Of a stretch of DNA of 8,757 nucleotides, positions 1 to 5,990 are shown one piece after another (the stretch's first letter is position 1; every line of letters begins with the position of its first letter). Below the pieces are notes generated by a model. It was given only the letters and a program-made list of their open reading frames with translations, did not search any database and was not told the DNA's origin. Source of the DNA: Bacteroidales bacterium UBA4621 (GTDB lineage Bacteria; Bacteroidota; Bacteroidia; Bacteroidales; Paludibacteraceae); NCBI GenBank assembly GCA_002387325.1, contig DGIN01000015.1, positions 35,357 through 44,113 of the forward strand, written 5' to 3'. Made by a program: the position numbers and the translations under genes.

Positions 1-55
1 GCCGATATCCGATATGGCTTTAATACGGGCATTTATGGAGATTACCCCAAAGCGG

Positions 56-87
56 TTTGCGTATTCGGGGAAAAATGTGTATCTTTG
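56..87 (+). promoter_or_regulatory. Bacteroidetes-type promoter for the EF-hand/peptidase operon
   Basis: TTTG at 56-59 and TATCTTTG at 80-87 are separated by exactly 20 bases, matching the TTTG / 19-21 nt / TAnnTTTG consensus of the Bacteroidota primary sigma factor. Transcription should start near 93, about 20 bases before the ATG at 116. The promoter lies inside an upstream extension of the reading frame, which argues against any start codon before 93. Confidence 0.85.
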
Positions 88-115
88 CACGTTTATTTTG
101 GATTTTCAGACAGAT

Positions 116-1873
116 ATGACAGATATGAAGTATAATTGGACATTTGCTAATGTAGGCGGGACAACCCGCGTAAAGATTCAGTCGGGCGAGGATATTCGGC
201 ACTTGGGGGAGTTGGATCAGAAGATGTGGACGGTGCTTTCCTGCCCGACCACGGGTTTGGAGATAAATGAGGAAAGCCTGCAACTGATAGACACGGACGG
301 CGACGGCAAACTGCGTGTAAAAGAGGTGGTGCAGACCGCCGATTGGTTGTGTGCCGTGCTGCACAACCCCGACAGCCTATTGGCAGGCAAAGCCGAGGTG
401 GCACTGGCGAATATAGCCGATGAGACACTGCTTGCCGTTGCGCGGGAAGTGGCGGACGGCAAGGAGACGGTTACGCTGACAGATGTGGATGCGGCTATTG
501 CGGGCGTTACGATTGACGCCCAAGCGATACCCGAGGCACCTTTTGCCGCCGATGTGATTGCGGCATACAAAGCCAGACAGGCGGAATATGCCGCCTACTA
601 TGAGCAGGAGAAACTGCAGCAGTTGGGGCTTGCCGCCATAGCCGAAGATACACCCAAGCCGGGAATGTCGGAGGCGGATTTTGCCGATATGGGAGCAAAG
701 ATTGCCGCTTATGAAGCAGGTGCGGCTGCTGCGAATGATGCGAATGCAAAGGCACTGGCAGCCGCACGAGTGAAGTATGTGCCATTGCGCAAGTTGCTGG
801 TTCTCAGTCGTGATTTCTACCGTCTGCTGCGCAACTTTATTACTTTTGAGGATTTCTACGACAAGAACCAGACCGTCAAGGCGATTTTCCAGGCAGGTAC
901 GCTTATTATAGACCAGCGTGCCTGCTCGCTGTGCGTGCGTGTGAACGATATGGCAAAGCAGAACGCCCAAGCGGGGTTGAGCGGTATGTACTTGATTTAC
1001 TGCGGCTGCGAGAGCAAGAAACTCGGCAAGAAAATGCAGATTGCGGCAGCGATGACCGTGGGTGGAATACGCAATTTATCTGTGGGCAAGAACGCCCTGT
1101 TCTATGACAACGAGGGGAACGACTGGGATGCAGTGGTAACAAAGATTATCGACAACCCGATTTCCATCAGTCAGGCATTTTATAGCCCGTACCGCAAGTT
1201 CGGCGCATGGGTTACGGACTTGATCAACAAGTCGGCAGCCGAGAAAGACAGCAAAGTTTTCTCGGAGGCGACGGCAAAGGTGCAGGAAAATGCGGGGAAG
1301 ACATCGGCAGAAGGCGAGAAACCGAAAGTACAGGCGTTTGATATAGCGAAGTTTGCCGGTATCTTTGCCGCTATCGGTATGGCAATAGGCTATATAGGGG
1401 CGTTCTTCACAAGTGTGATAGGTGGTTTCGCAGCACTCAAATGGTGGCAGGACATCTTGGCGGTATTGGGTATTGTGCTGGTTATCAGCGGTCCGTCGAT
1501 GTTTTTGGCGTGGACGAAACTGCGCAAACGTAATCTTGCGCCGGTGCTGAATGCGAATGGTTGGGCAATCAATGCAGAGGTGATGGTGAGTGTGCTGTTC
1601 GGTGCAACGCTTACGCAGCAGGCACAGTTCCCGATGTTGCAGTTGGTTGACCCGCTGGCAAAGAAAGGTATACCTGCGTGGAAAAAATGGCTGATTTCCA
1701 TTGCGTTCGTATTAGTGGTGCTGCTCGGCTTGTGGCTCGGTAACCTGCTTAATTGGTGCAAACTGCCCAGTCCGCTGCCTTGCTTCCACAAAGAGCAGGC
1801 GGAAGAGGTAGCGGTAACTCCCGCAGCAGAAACACCCGCTGAAGTAGTTGTAACAGAGGAGGGCGCAAAATGA
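116..1873 (+). CDS. EF-hand-containing membrane protein of unknown function
   Basis: This is a 585-residue protein of unknown function. A canonical EF-hand loop, DTDGDGKLRVKE, lies at residues 59-70, with acidic residues at positions 1, 3, 5 and 12, Gly at 6 and Leu at 8, so calcium binding is plausible. An Ala/Glu-rich, probably helical stretch covers about 150-235. Cysteines at 270, 273, 296 and 298 (CxxC plus CxC) could form a metal site. Three hydrophobic segments lie near 413-437, 447-466 and 525-547, followed by a short Glu/Ala/Val-rich tail. There is no N-terminal signal peptide, so about 410 residues are probably cytoplasmic before the first helix. The frame is open from base 14, but that start precedes the promoter, so I chose ATG 116; ATG 125 is equally possible. 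The stop overlaps the next gene's ATG (ATGA), which suggests translational coupling to the M23 peptidase. Confidence 0.8.
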   Translation: MTDMKYNWTFANVGGTTRVKIQSGEDIRHLGELDQKMWTVLSCPTTGLEINEESLQLIDTDGDGKLRVKEVVQTADWLCAVLHNPDSLLAGKAEVALANIADETLLAVAREVADGKETVTLTDVDAAIAGVTIDAQAIPEAPFAADVIAAYKARQAEYAAYYEQEKLQQLGLAAIAEDTPKPGMSEADFADMGAKIAAYEAGAAAANDANAKALAAARVKYVPLRKLLVLSRDFYRLLRNFITFEDFYDKNQTVKAIFQAGTLIIDQRACSLCVRVNDMAKQNAQAGLSGMYLIYCGCESKKLGKKMQIAAAMTVGGIRNLSVGKNALFYDNEGNDWDAVVTKIIDNPISISQAFYSPYRKFGAWVTDLINKSAAEKDSKVFSEATAKVQENAGKTSAEGEKPKVQAFDIAKFAGIFAAIGMAIGYIGAFFTSVIGGFAALKWWQDILAVLGIVLVISGPSMFLAWTKLRKRNLAPVLNANGWAINAEVMVSVLFGATLTQQAQFPMLQLVDPLAKKGIPAWKKWLISIAFVLVVLLGLWLGNLLNWCKLPSPLPCFHKEQAEEVAVTPAAETPAEVVVTEEGAK

Positions 1874-3015
1874 GATACAATGGGCAATGCACAATGCACA
1901 ATGGGCAATGCACAATGGGCAATGTACAATGGGCAATGGTTATTTTGTTACTACTATTATTAGTCCCTATTTCCGCTTTTGCACGTCGTCCGAACAAGCG
2001 AGTTGCACCGGTGCCTGCGGATACGGTTTCGGTGGCAGCAGCCGATACATCGGACTTGCTGGACAGCGAGGGCGACGAACCCGAGTCATTGGACGATATA
2101 GAAGTGGAGAATGTAGGTATTCCCGAATGGCTGCAAACACACATATCGGGCGATACGCTGTTTGTGGCGTGTGCACAGGATATGCTGCCACGGCGTTTGG
2201 TGGTAATGACCAATGACGGTGAGTGTCTATACAAACTGTTGCCCGCTATGATGGGGGAACTGACGCAAATGCCGCACCCCGCAGACAGTATCTATAAACA
2301 TATCTGGACCTCGGCGCGGGTGAATCCGTACGGTACGCCTATCGATTCGCTGCGGGACAGTATCCTGATAGATATGCGGGGATTCCGTATGCCGGTAACA
2401 AGTACGCCTGTTCCCGAAGGGCAACGCCCTTTGCGCGGATACGTGACCTCGAAGTTCGGTTTCCGCAAATACCGTTTCCACTATGGTACGGATGTGAAAG
2501 TGCAGATAGGCGATTCGGTGCGTGCATCGTGGGACGGGCAAGTGCGTATTGTGGGTTGGGACCCGCGCGGGTACGGCTACTATGTTGTTATCCGCCACCC
2601 TAACGGTTTCGAGACTGTCTATGGGCATCTCTCGCGCCCGTTGTTCGATGAGGGGGAGGCTATCTATGCGGGCGAGGTGCTCGGTTTGGGCGGCAACACG
2701 GGGCGCAGCACGGGCAGCCACCTGCATTACGAGATACGTTATCTCGGCAATGCTATCAACCCCGAATTACTGGTTGATTTTGCCAAAGGCGAGGTGCGCT
2801 ATTCCGATACTTACCTGCTGACAAAGAAAAGCACTTTCGGGCACAGTACGGAACTGAAAGCCGCCCAACAAGCGCAGTACCACCGTGTCCGTCAAGGCGA
2901 TACTCTCGGTGCTATCGCCCGCAAGTATCATACCTCTGTGAGGGCACTATGCCGTATGAACCGCATCAAAGAGACTTCGCTGCTGCAGATAGGGCAGCGT
3001 ATCCGTGTGCGGTAG
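1870..3015 (+). CDS. M23-family peptidoglycan endopeptidase with C-terminal LysM domain
   Basis: This is a probable periplasmic zinc endopeptidase that cuts peptidoglycan cross-bridges or stem peptides. Residues are numbered from the overlapping ATG at 1870 (381 aa). A hydrophobic signal segment covers about 23-38, with predicted cleavage after the Ala at 38. An acidic linker and an unassigned region follow, then the M23 (LytM-like) domain at about 186-300. Its zinc ligands H204 and D208 (HYGTD) and H286 (HLH), plus catalytic-type H253 (YGH) and H284, are all present at LytM-like spacing, so the enzyme looks active. A LysM glycan-binding domain occupies 337-381 (YHRVRQGDTL to IRVR). The start is uncertain: the first 22 residues are encoded by a heptamer array and read as seven-residue repeats (NGQCTMx). 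In-frame ATGs also occur at 1894, 1915 and 1936, and starting at 1936 would put the signal peptide at the very N-terminus (359 aa). Confidence 0.9.
   Translation: MRYNGQCTMHNGQCTMGNVQWAMVILLLLLLVPISAFARRPNKRVAPVPADTVSVAAADTSDLLDSEGDEPESLDDIEVENVGIPEWLQTHISGDTLFVACAQDMLPRRLVVMTNDGECLYKLLPAMMGELTQMPHPADSIYKHIWTSARVNPYGTPIDSLRDSILIDMRGFRMPVTSTPVPEGQRPLRGYVTSKFGFRKYRFHYGTDVKVQIGDSVRASWDGQVRIVGWDPRGYGYYVVIRHPNGFETVYGHLSRPLFDEGEAIYAGEVLGLGGNTGRSTGSHLHYEIRYLGNAINPELLVDFAKGEVRYSDTYLLTKKSTFGHSTELKAAQQAQYHRVRQGDTLGAIARKYHTSVRALCRMNRIKETSLLQIGQRIRVR
1879..1941 (+). repeat. Nine-unit AATGnnC heptamer tandem array at the peptidase start
   Basis: There are nine contiguous 7-nt units: AATGGGC, AATGCAC, AATGCAC, AATGGGC, AATGCAC, AATGGGC, AATGTAC, AATGGGC and a final AATGGTT. 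Every unit carries an ATG, so ATGs occur in all three frames. Those at 1894, 1915 and 1936 (units 3, 6, 9) are in frame with the peptidase. Seven is not a multiple of three, so gain or loss of one unit would shift the frame between the coupled ATG at 1870 and the signal peptide, while the ATG of the last unit always stays in frame. Confidence 0.9.
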
Positions 3016-3259
3016 GTTTTGCAAACGTTTATTAACGTGAGTTCGAAACAATAAAAACTCATAAAACAAGACATACAAAACCTTTTTTACGGCACAATAT
3101 GTGCTATGCTTAGAAAAAACAGTATTACACAGAACCGGGGGGGGCTGATAAGTCTAAGAAACAGCGAAAAAACAAACAAGTCTGACGACTTGACCGCGGA
3201 CGCGGGCGTCCGCGTCTCTGACCAGACGGTATATTTTACGAAAAAAACGACATCAAAAA
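3016..3259. other. Non-coding spacer with hairpins and a G8 tract
   Basis: I find no convincing gene between the peptidase stop and the terminator at 3255. The open frame that starts at 3106 (+) is antisense to the barrel gene for most of its length. The stretch holds small inverted repeats (ACGTT/AACGT near 3025-3038, TGAGTT/AACTCA at 3038-3061, GCACA/TGTGC at 3092-3104), a run of eight G at 3137-3144, and the hairpin cluster listed separately. No TAnnTTTG promoter is visible on either strand, and no strong terminator directly follows the peptidase. Confidence 0.6.
3178..3227. repeat. Cluster of three hairpins around a GC-rich palindrome
   Basis: Three consecutive potential stem-loops are visible. 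AAGTC/GACTT (3178-3191) has a TGAC loop. CGCGGACGC/GCGTCCGCG (3195-3203 with 3206-3214) is a perfect nine-base inverted repeat around GG. GTCT/AGAC (3214-3227) has a six-base loop. The middle stem is almost pure GC and stands out from the A-rich surroundings. It is not followed by a T-run, so it does not look like an intrinsic terminator. It could be a REP-like palindrome, a protein site or part of a structured RNA; its function is unknown. Confidence 0.7.
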
Positions 3260-3296
3260 AGAGACTGCCTACACTTGTCTGGCAGTCTCTCTTTTT
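3255..3296. terminator. Bidirectional intrinsic terminator between peptidase and barrel gene
   Basis: AGAGACTGCC (3260-3269) pairs perfectly with GGCAGTCTCT (3281-3290) across an 11-base loop. The stem is flanked by A6 on the left (a T-run for the minus strand) and TTTTT on the right (a T-run for the plus strand). It sits 35 bases after the stop of the minus-strand barrel gene, so that gene is the clearest user. It can also stop readthrough from the peptidase operon. Confidence 0.85.
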
Positions 3297-3324
3297 ATCT
3301 TTTAACAAGCCCCAAAGTGCGGTG

Positions 3325-3804
3325 TTAGAACTTGTAGCGTACACCGAGGGTGATACCGGTATAAAGACCGTAGCCATAGAACCCTGCGCCACCATTGCCG
3401 AACCATGCGCCGATGTTAGGACGGTAGTCGAACGACAACTCCAGCGGGAACCAGAAATCATAAGCCACACCGCAGTGACCTACCACACCTGCATACCCCG
3501 TACCGCTCCACCAGAAGCCTGCACCACCACCGACACCAAGGCACCAGTTCCACTCACCTTTGTTGTTCCAAGGGATGGAAGTGTTGAACGGGTTAATCCA
3601 GTCGTAGGTACAAGTAGCACCGATACCCCAAGCAAAACCAGGGAACTCAACTGCCAAGTCAATCATATTGGCAGTGCCCAGATTGTGCTGATACGACACG
3701 GAAAGACCATAACCTAAGTTAGCACCGACTGCACGGGGTTGTGCCGATGCGCTTGCAGCGCACACTACTGCCACTATGGCAGCGAGAAAGAGTTTCTTTT
3801 TCAT
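3325..3804 (-). CDS. Small exported outer-membrane beta-barrel-like protein
   Basis: This is a 159-residue exported protein with no assignable substrate. Residues 1-21 form a clean signal peptide: a lysine triplet, a hydrophobic core, and ASA cleavage before Gln22. The mature part is rich in Gly, Tyr, Trp and Phe and shows alternating hydrophobic stretches. It ends in GVRYKF, with a terminal aromatic residue preceded by alternating residues, typical of BAM-inserted outer-membrane strands. At about 138 mature residues it would be a small barrel of perhaps eight strands. The frame extends upstream to 3903, but that would run back through the -7 box at 3890-3897, so ATG 3804 is preferred. There is no Shine-Dalgarno, only an A/T-rich leader of about 80 bases. 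It stands alone, divergent from the phosphofructokinase gene and closed by the terminator at 3255-3296. The barrel assignment rests on composition and the C-terminus, not on a recognised family motif. Confidence 0.8.
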   Translation of the reverse strand: MKKKLFLAAIVAVVCAASASAQPRAVGANLGYGLSVSYQHNLGTANMIDLAVEFPGFAWGIGATCTYDWINPFNTSIPWNNKGEWNWCLGVGGGAGFWWSGTGYAGVVGHCGVAYDFWFPLELSFDYRPNIGAWFGNGGAGFYGYGLYTGITLGVRYKF

Positions 3805-3889
3805 TGTATATATGTTTAATGAGTTGTCTGTATATGTAACGAACCTGTTTGCGGAGCAATAAGCATGATGTCTCCTGACTAACCGGCGG

Positions 3890-3897
3890 CAAAGGTA
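3890..3897 (-). promoter_or_regulatory. -7 element of the barrel gene promoter
   Basis: CAAAGGTA on the plus strand reads TACCTTTG on the minus strand, matching TAnnTTTG. No TTTG lies at the usual 19-21 nt; the nearest CAAA (plus strand, 3923-3926) gives a 25-nt gap. The predicted leader of about 80 nt is A/T-rich. The A-tract region at 3901-3959 may help RNA polymerase instead of a good -33 box. Confidence 0.65.
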
Positions 3898-3900
3898 CAC

Positions 3901-3959
3901 CAAAAACCGCAGACACCGGTTTCAAAAAGCCAAAAAGCGTGTTTCAAAAAAGGAAAAAA
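3901..3959. promoter_or_regulatory. Phased A-tracts upstream of the barrel gene promoter
   Basis: Five A5-A6 tracts begin at 3902, 3924, 3932, 3946 and 3954. CAAAAA recurs exactly every 22 bases at 3901, 3923 and 3945, and GTTTCAAAAA is directly repeated at 3919 and 3941. Spacing of about two helical turns suggests curved DNA or an UP-like or activator site just upstream of the minus-strand -7 box. The role is inferred from spacing only. Confidence 0.4.
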
Positions 3960-4044
3960 CACTGCTTGCCTCTGCAAATTGAAACCTTGATTGTGCAAAA
4001 CCGATTTTTTGAGTCAAACGCTATTCCGTACCGCATTTTTTTTG

Positions 4045-4052
4045 TATCTTTG
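4045..4052 (+). promoter_or_regulatory. -7 element of the phosphofructokinase promoter
   Basis: TATCTTTG follows an eight-T run (4036-4043) and lies 37 bases before ATG 4090. Transcription should begin near 4058, leaving a leader of about 32 nt. I see no TTTG at the expected -33 position; the nearest (4008-4011) is too far upstream. Confidence 0.7.
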
Positions 4053-4089
4053 CGGCATAATTTGCCTTTAACCAATACACTATAAAATT

Positions 4090-5748
4090 ATGACAATGCA
4101 AAAAAGTCCACTGCAGATTGCCCGTCAGAGTTACAAGCCGAAGATGCCTGTAGCGTTGCGAGGTGCAGTCCGCCTTGTAGAAGGCGAGAAAACACAATCG
4201 GTTGCCGACCAAGCGGAAATCAAAGAACTGTTTCCCAACACATACGGTCTGCCTATTATCACGATGGAGCCCGCTGAAGGTGTTGACAAGGCAGCAGAGC
4301 CGTTCAACGTAGGTGTGATTCTTTCGGGAGGTCAGGCTCCCGGCGGACACAACGTCATCAGCGGTTTGTACGACGGACTGAAAGCCCTTAACCCTGAAAA
4401 CAAACTCTACGGTTTCTTGGGCGGACCGAGCGGCTTGATTGATGGGAAATATACTTTGTTGACAGGCAATGTGATTGATGACTACCGCAATACCGGCGGT
4501 TTTGACATCATCGGTTCGGGGCGTACCAAATTGGAAGAGACCTGGCAGTTTGACAATGGTATAGAGATTTGCAAGAAACTCGGTATCAAGGCTATCGTGA
4601 TCATCGGTGGTGATGATTCGAACACCAACGCCTGCGTTTTGGCAGAGTACTACCTGCAAAAGCAGTGCGGTATTCAGGTCATCGGTTGCCCGAAAACCAT
4701 TGACGGCGACCTCAAGAACGAGATGATTGAGACCTCTTTCGGTTTCGATACCGCCTGCAAGGTATATAGCGAATTGATTGGCAATATCCAGCGTGATGCC
4801 AACTCGGCAAAGAAATACTGGCACTTTATCCGTCTGATGGGTCGCTCGGCAAGCCATATCGCCCTTGAGTGCGCATTGCAGAGCCAACCGAACATCTGCC
4901 TGATTTCGGAGGAAGTGGAGGCCAAGAACCTGACTCTGAACGACATTGTAGAGCAGATTGTGGAGGTTATCGTTGACCGTGCCAACTCGGGGCTGAACTT
5001 CGGAACAGTACTGATACCGGAAGGTCTGATTGAGTTTATCCCCGCTATGCGTGTGCTGATTCAGGAACTGAACGACCTGCTCGCACAGAACGAGGAGTTC
5101 GCTTCATTGGAAGGCGATGATGCGAAACGCGAGTATGTGAAATCGATGCTTACTCCTGCTTCGTGCGAACTCTACCGCTCGCTGCCGAAGGGTATCGCAC
5201 GCCAACTGACCCTCGACCGCGACCCGCACGGAAACGTGATGGTAAGCCAGATTGAGACCGAGAAACTGCTTATTGAGATGGTCAGCAAACGTTTGGCCCA
5301 ACTCAAAGCCAACGGTACCTACAAGGGCAAGTTCTCCGCGCTCAACCACTTCTTCGGTTACGAAGGACGTTGCGCTATTCCGTCGAACTTCGATGCCGAC
5401 TACTGCTACTCTATCGGTATGACGGCGGTACACCTTATCGCAGCAGGCAAGACGGGTTATATGTCGCTTGTGCGCAACCTGACCAAACCCGCTTCGGAAT
5501 GGATTGCCGGCGGTGTACCTATCACGATGATGATGAATATGGAAAAACGTAACGGAAAGATGAAACCTGTTATCCAAAAGGCATTGGTTGACCTCAACGG
5601 CGCACCGTTCCTTTACCTGAAGGCACACCGTGCCGAGTGGGCAGATGTCAATACGAGTTACATCTATCCGGGACCTATCCAGTACTATGGTCCTGTTGAG
5701 GTATGCGACCAACCAACCCACACCCTGCGTCTCGAGCGTGGCAAGTAA
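4090..5748 (+). CDS. pfp: Pyrophosphate-dependent 6-phosphofructokinase (PFP, long form)
   Basis: This cytoplasmic enzyme reversibly phosphorylates fructose 6-phosphate to fructose 1,6-bisphosphate with pyrophosphate instead of ATP (EC 2.7.1.90). The 552 residues match the long PFP type related to the plant beta subunit, versus about 320 for ATP-PFK. Visible motifs are SGGQAPGGHN at 79-88 (phosphate-donor loop), GGDDSNTNA at 173-181, PKTIDGDLKN at 201-210 with the catalytic-type T203/D205/D207, and MGRS at 250-253 for sugar-phosphate binding. Asp176 replaces the Gly of ATP enzymes (E. coli Gly104) and Lys202 replaces Gly124. These are the two known determinants of PPi use, so PPi specificity is well supported. 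ATG 4090 follows the -7 box by 37 bases; ATG 4096 would remove only two residues. It is monocistronic: its own promoter, then a strong terminator 20 bases after the stop. Confidence 0.96.
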   Translation: MTMQKSPLQIARQSYKPKMPVALRGAVRLVEGEKTQSVADQAEIKELFPNTYGLPIITMEPAEGVDKAAEPFNVGVILSGGQAPGGHNVISGLYDGLKALNPENKLYGFLGGPSGLIDGKYTLLTGNVIDDYRNTGGFDIIGSGRTKLEETWQFDNGIEICKKLGIKAIVIIGGDDSNTNACVLAEYYLQKQCGIQVIGCPKTIDGDLKNEMIETSFGFDTACKVYSELIGNIQRDANSAKKYWHFIRLMGRSASHIALECALQSQPNICLISEEVEAKNLTLNDIVEQIVEVIVDRANSGLNFGTVLIPEGLIEFIPAMRVLIQELNDLLAQNEEFASLEGDDAKREYVKSMLTPASCELYRSLPKGIARQLTLDRDPHGNVMVSQIETEKLLIEMVSKRLAQLKANGTYKGKFSALNHFFGYEGRCAIPSNFDADYCYSIGMTAVHLIAAGKTGYMSLVRNLTKPASEWIAGGVPITMMMNMEKRNGKMKPVIQKALVDLNGAPFLYLKAHRAEWADVNTSYIYPGPIQYYGPVEVCDQPTHTLRLERGK

Positions 5749-5767
5749 GATAGCGGTTTTTAGAAAG

Positions 5768-5808
5768 AAAAATCGGCTCTTCTGCAAAAGCAGTGGAGCC
5801 GATTTTTT
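5768..5808 (+). terminator. Intrinsic terminator of the phosphofructokinase gene
   Basis: AAAAATCGGCTC (5768-5779) pairs with GAGCCGATTTTT (5796-5807), a 12-bp stem. Inside it a second stem, CTGC/GCAG around AAAA (5782-5793), is stacked. The T-run 5803-5808 completes a strong rho-independent terminator 20 bases past the stop codon. Confidence 0.92.
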
Positions 5809-5871
5809 ATACTTAAAGACTTTAAGGAATTTAGTGACTCTAATGTCCTAAATGACTTTAATGACCTATAA
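5809..5871. repeat. Degenerate 9-nt tandem repeat, consensus GACTTTAAT
   Basis: Six units follow in register from 5818: GACTTTAAG, GAATTTAGT, GACTCTAAT, GTCCTAAAT, GACTTTAAT, GACCTATAA. A weaker unit, ATACTTAAA, precedes them at 5809-5817. The array fills the gap between the phosphofructokinase terminator and the 3' end of the small-RNA unit. Units differ at several positions, so the array is old or imperfectly maintained. Confidence 0.75.
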
Positions 5872-5872
5872 T

Positions 5873-5942
5873 AAAAAAAGAGGATTGTCATCACGACAAC
5901 CCAATCTTTTACTTAACCTTAAATCTAATACCATGAAAAACA
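5873..5942 (-). ncRNA. Stand-alone small RNA, Bacteroidales-1-like
   Basis: A minus-strand transcript of about 70 nt is predicted from a perfect promoter (5948-5979) and an intrinsic terminator. After a U-rich 5' end it carries CATGGTATTAGATTTAAGG, which I recognise as a sequence recurring across Bacteroidales genomes. It ends in stem GGGUUGUC/GACAAUCC (plus-strand 5895-5902 and 5882-5889) with loop GUGAU, then a C and seven U. One stem pair is G-U on this strand but would be A-C on the other, which fixes the orientation. Outer bases AAAAGA/UCUUUU can extend the stem past a two-base bulge. The plan of Bacteroidota promoter, short RNA and terminator matches the description of the Bacteroidales-1 RNA motif. 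That name is from memory and needs a covariance-model search. Its function is unknown. Confidence 0.75.
5882..5902 (-). terminator. Terminator hairpin of the small RNA
   Basis: On the minus strand an eight-pair stem with one G-U wobble and a five-base loop is followed by TC and then T7 (5879-5873). It ends the small RNA just before the 9-nt repeat, and could also stop readthrough from the ABC operon. Confidence 0.8.
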
Positions 5943-5947
5943 CGGTG

Positions 5948-5979
5948 CAAAGATACGGCATATTTTTGATACTGCCAAA
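5948..5979 (-). promoter_or_regulatory. Promoter of the small RNA
   Basis: CAAAGATA (5948-5955) reads TATCTTTG on the minus strand, and CAAA (5976-5979) reads TTTG, with exactly 20 bases between. This is a full-consensus Bacteroidota promoter pointing left into 5942-5873. No other coding gene lies downstream on this strand before the terminator, which supports a dedicated RNA unit. Confidence 0.88.
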
Positions 5980-5990
5980 TAATTTGCAAG

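Noticed and set aside
1..18. Imperfect palindrome GCC(G)ATAT...ATATGGC at the left edge
   Set aside because: Only seven pairs with a bulge and cut by the window edge; too weak to call.
14..115. N-terminal extension of the EF-hand protein starting at base 14
   Set aside because: The extension runs through a full-consensus promoter (56-87); a transcript starting near 93 cannot contain that start codon.
1390..2234. Minus-strand open frames with repeated HCALPIV/HCPLCIV peptides
   Set aside because: The repeated peptides are the reverse translation of the heptamer array; these frames are antisense to the EF-hand and peptidase genes.
3038..3061. Terminator of the peptidase operon (TGAGTT/AACTCA)
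   Set aside because: Only six A/T-rich pairs with a 12-base loop and no adjacent T-run; the hairpin at 3260-3290 is far better.
3106..3717. 203-codon plus-strand open frame
   Set aside because: Most of it is antisense to the signal-peptide-bearing barrel gene, it reads through the bidirectional terminator, and it has no promoter or recognisable domain.
4021..4887. 288-codon minus-strand open frame over the phosphofructokinase gene
   Set aside because: It is a frame shadow of a gene with every PFP motif intact; it has no promoter and no recognisable domain.
5104..5787. 227-codon minus-strand open frame at the end of the phosphofructokinase gene
   Set aside because: Antisense to conserved PFP sequence and beginning inside the pfp terminator hairpin.
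5809..5871. CRISPR-like array
   Set aside because: Units are 9 nt, contiguous and drifted, with no spacers and no cas genes; the same holds for the 7- and 11-nt arrays.
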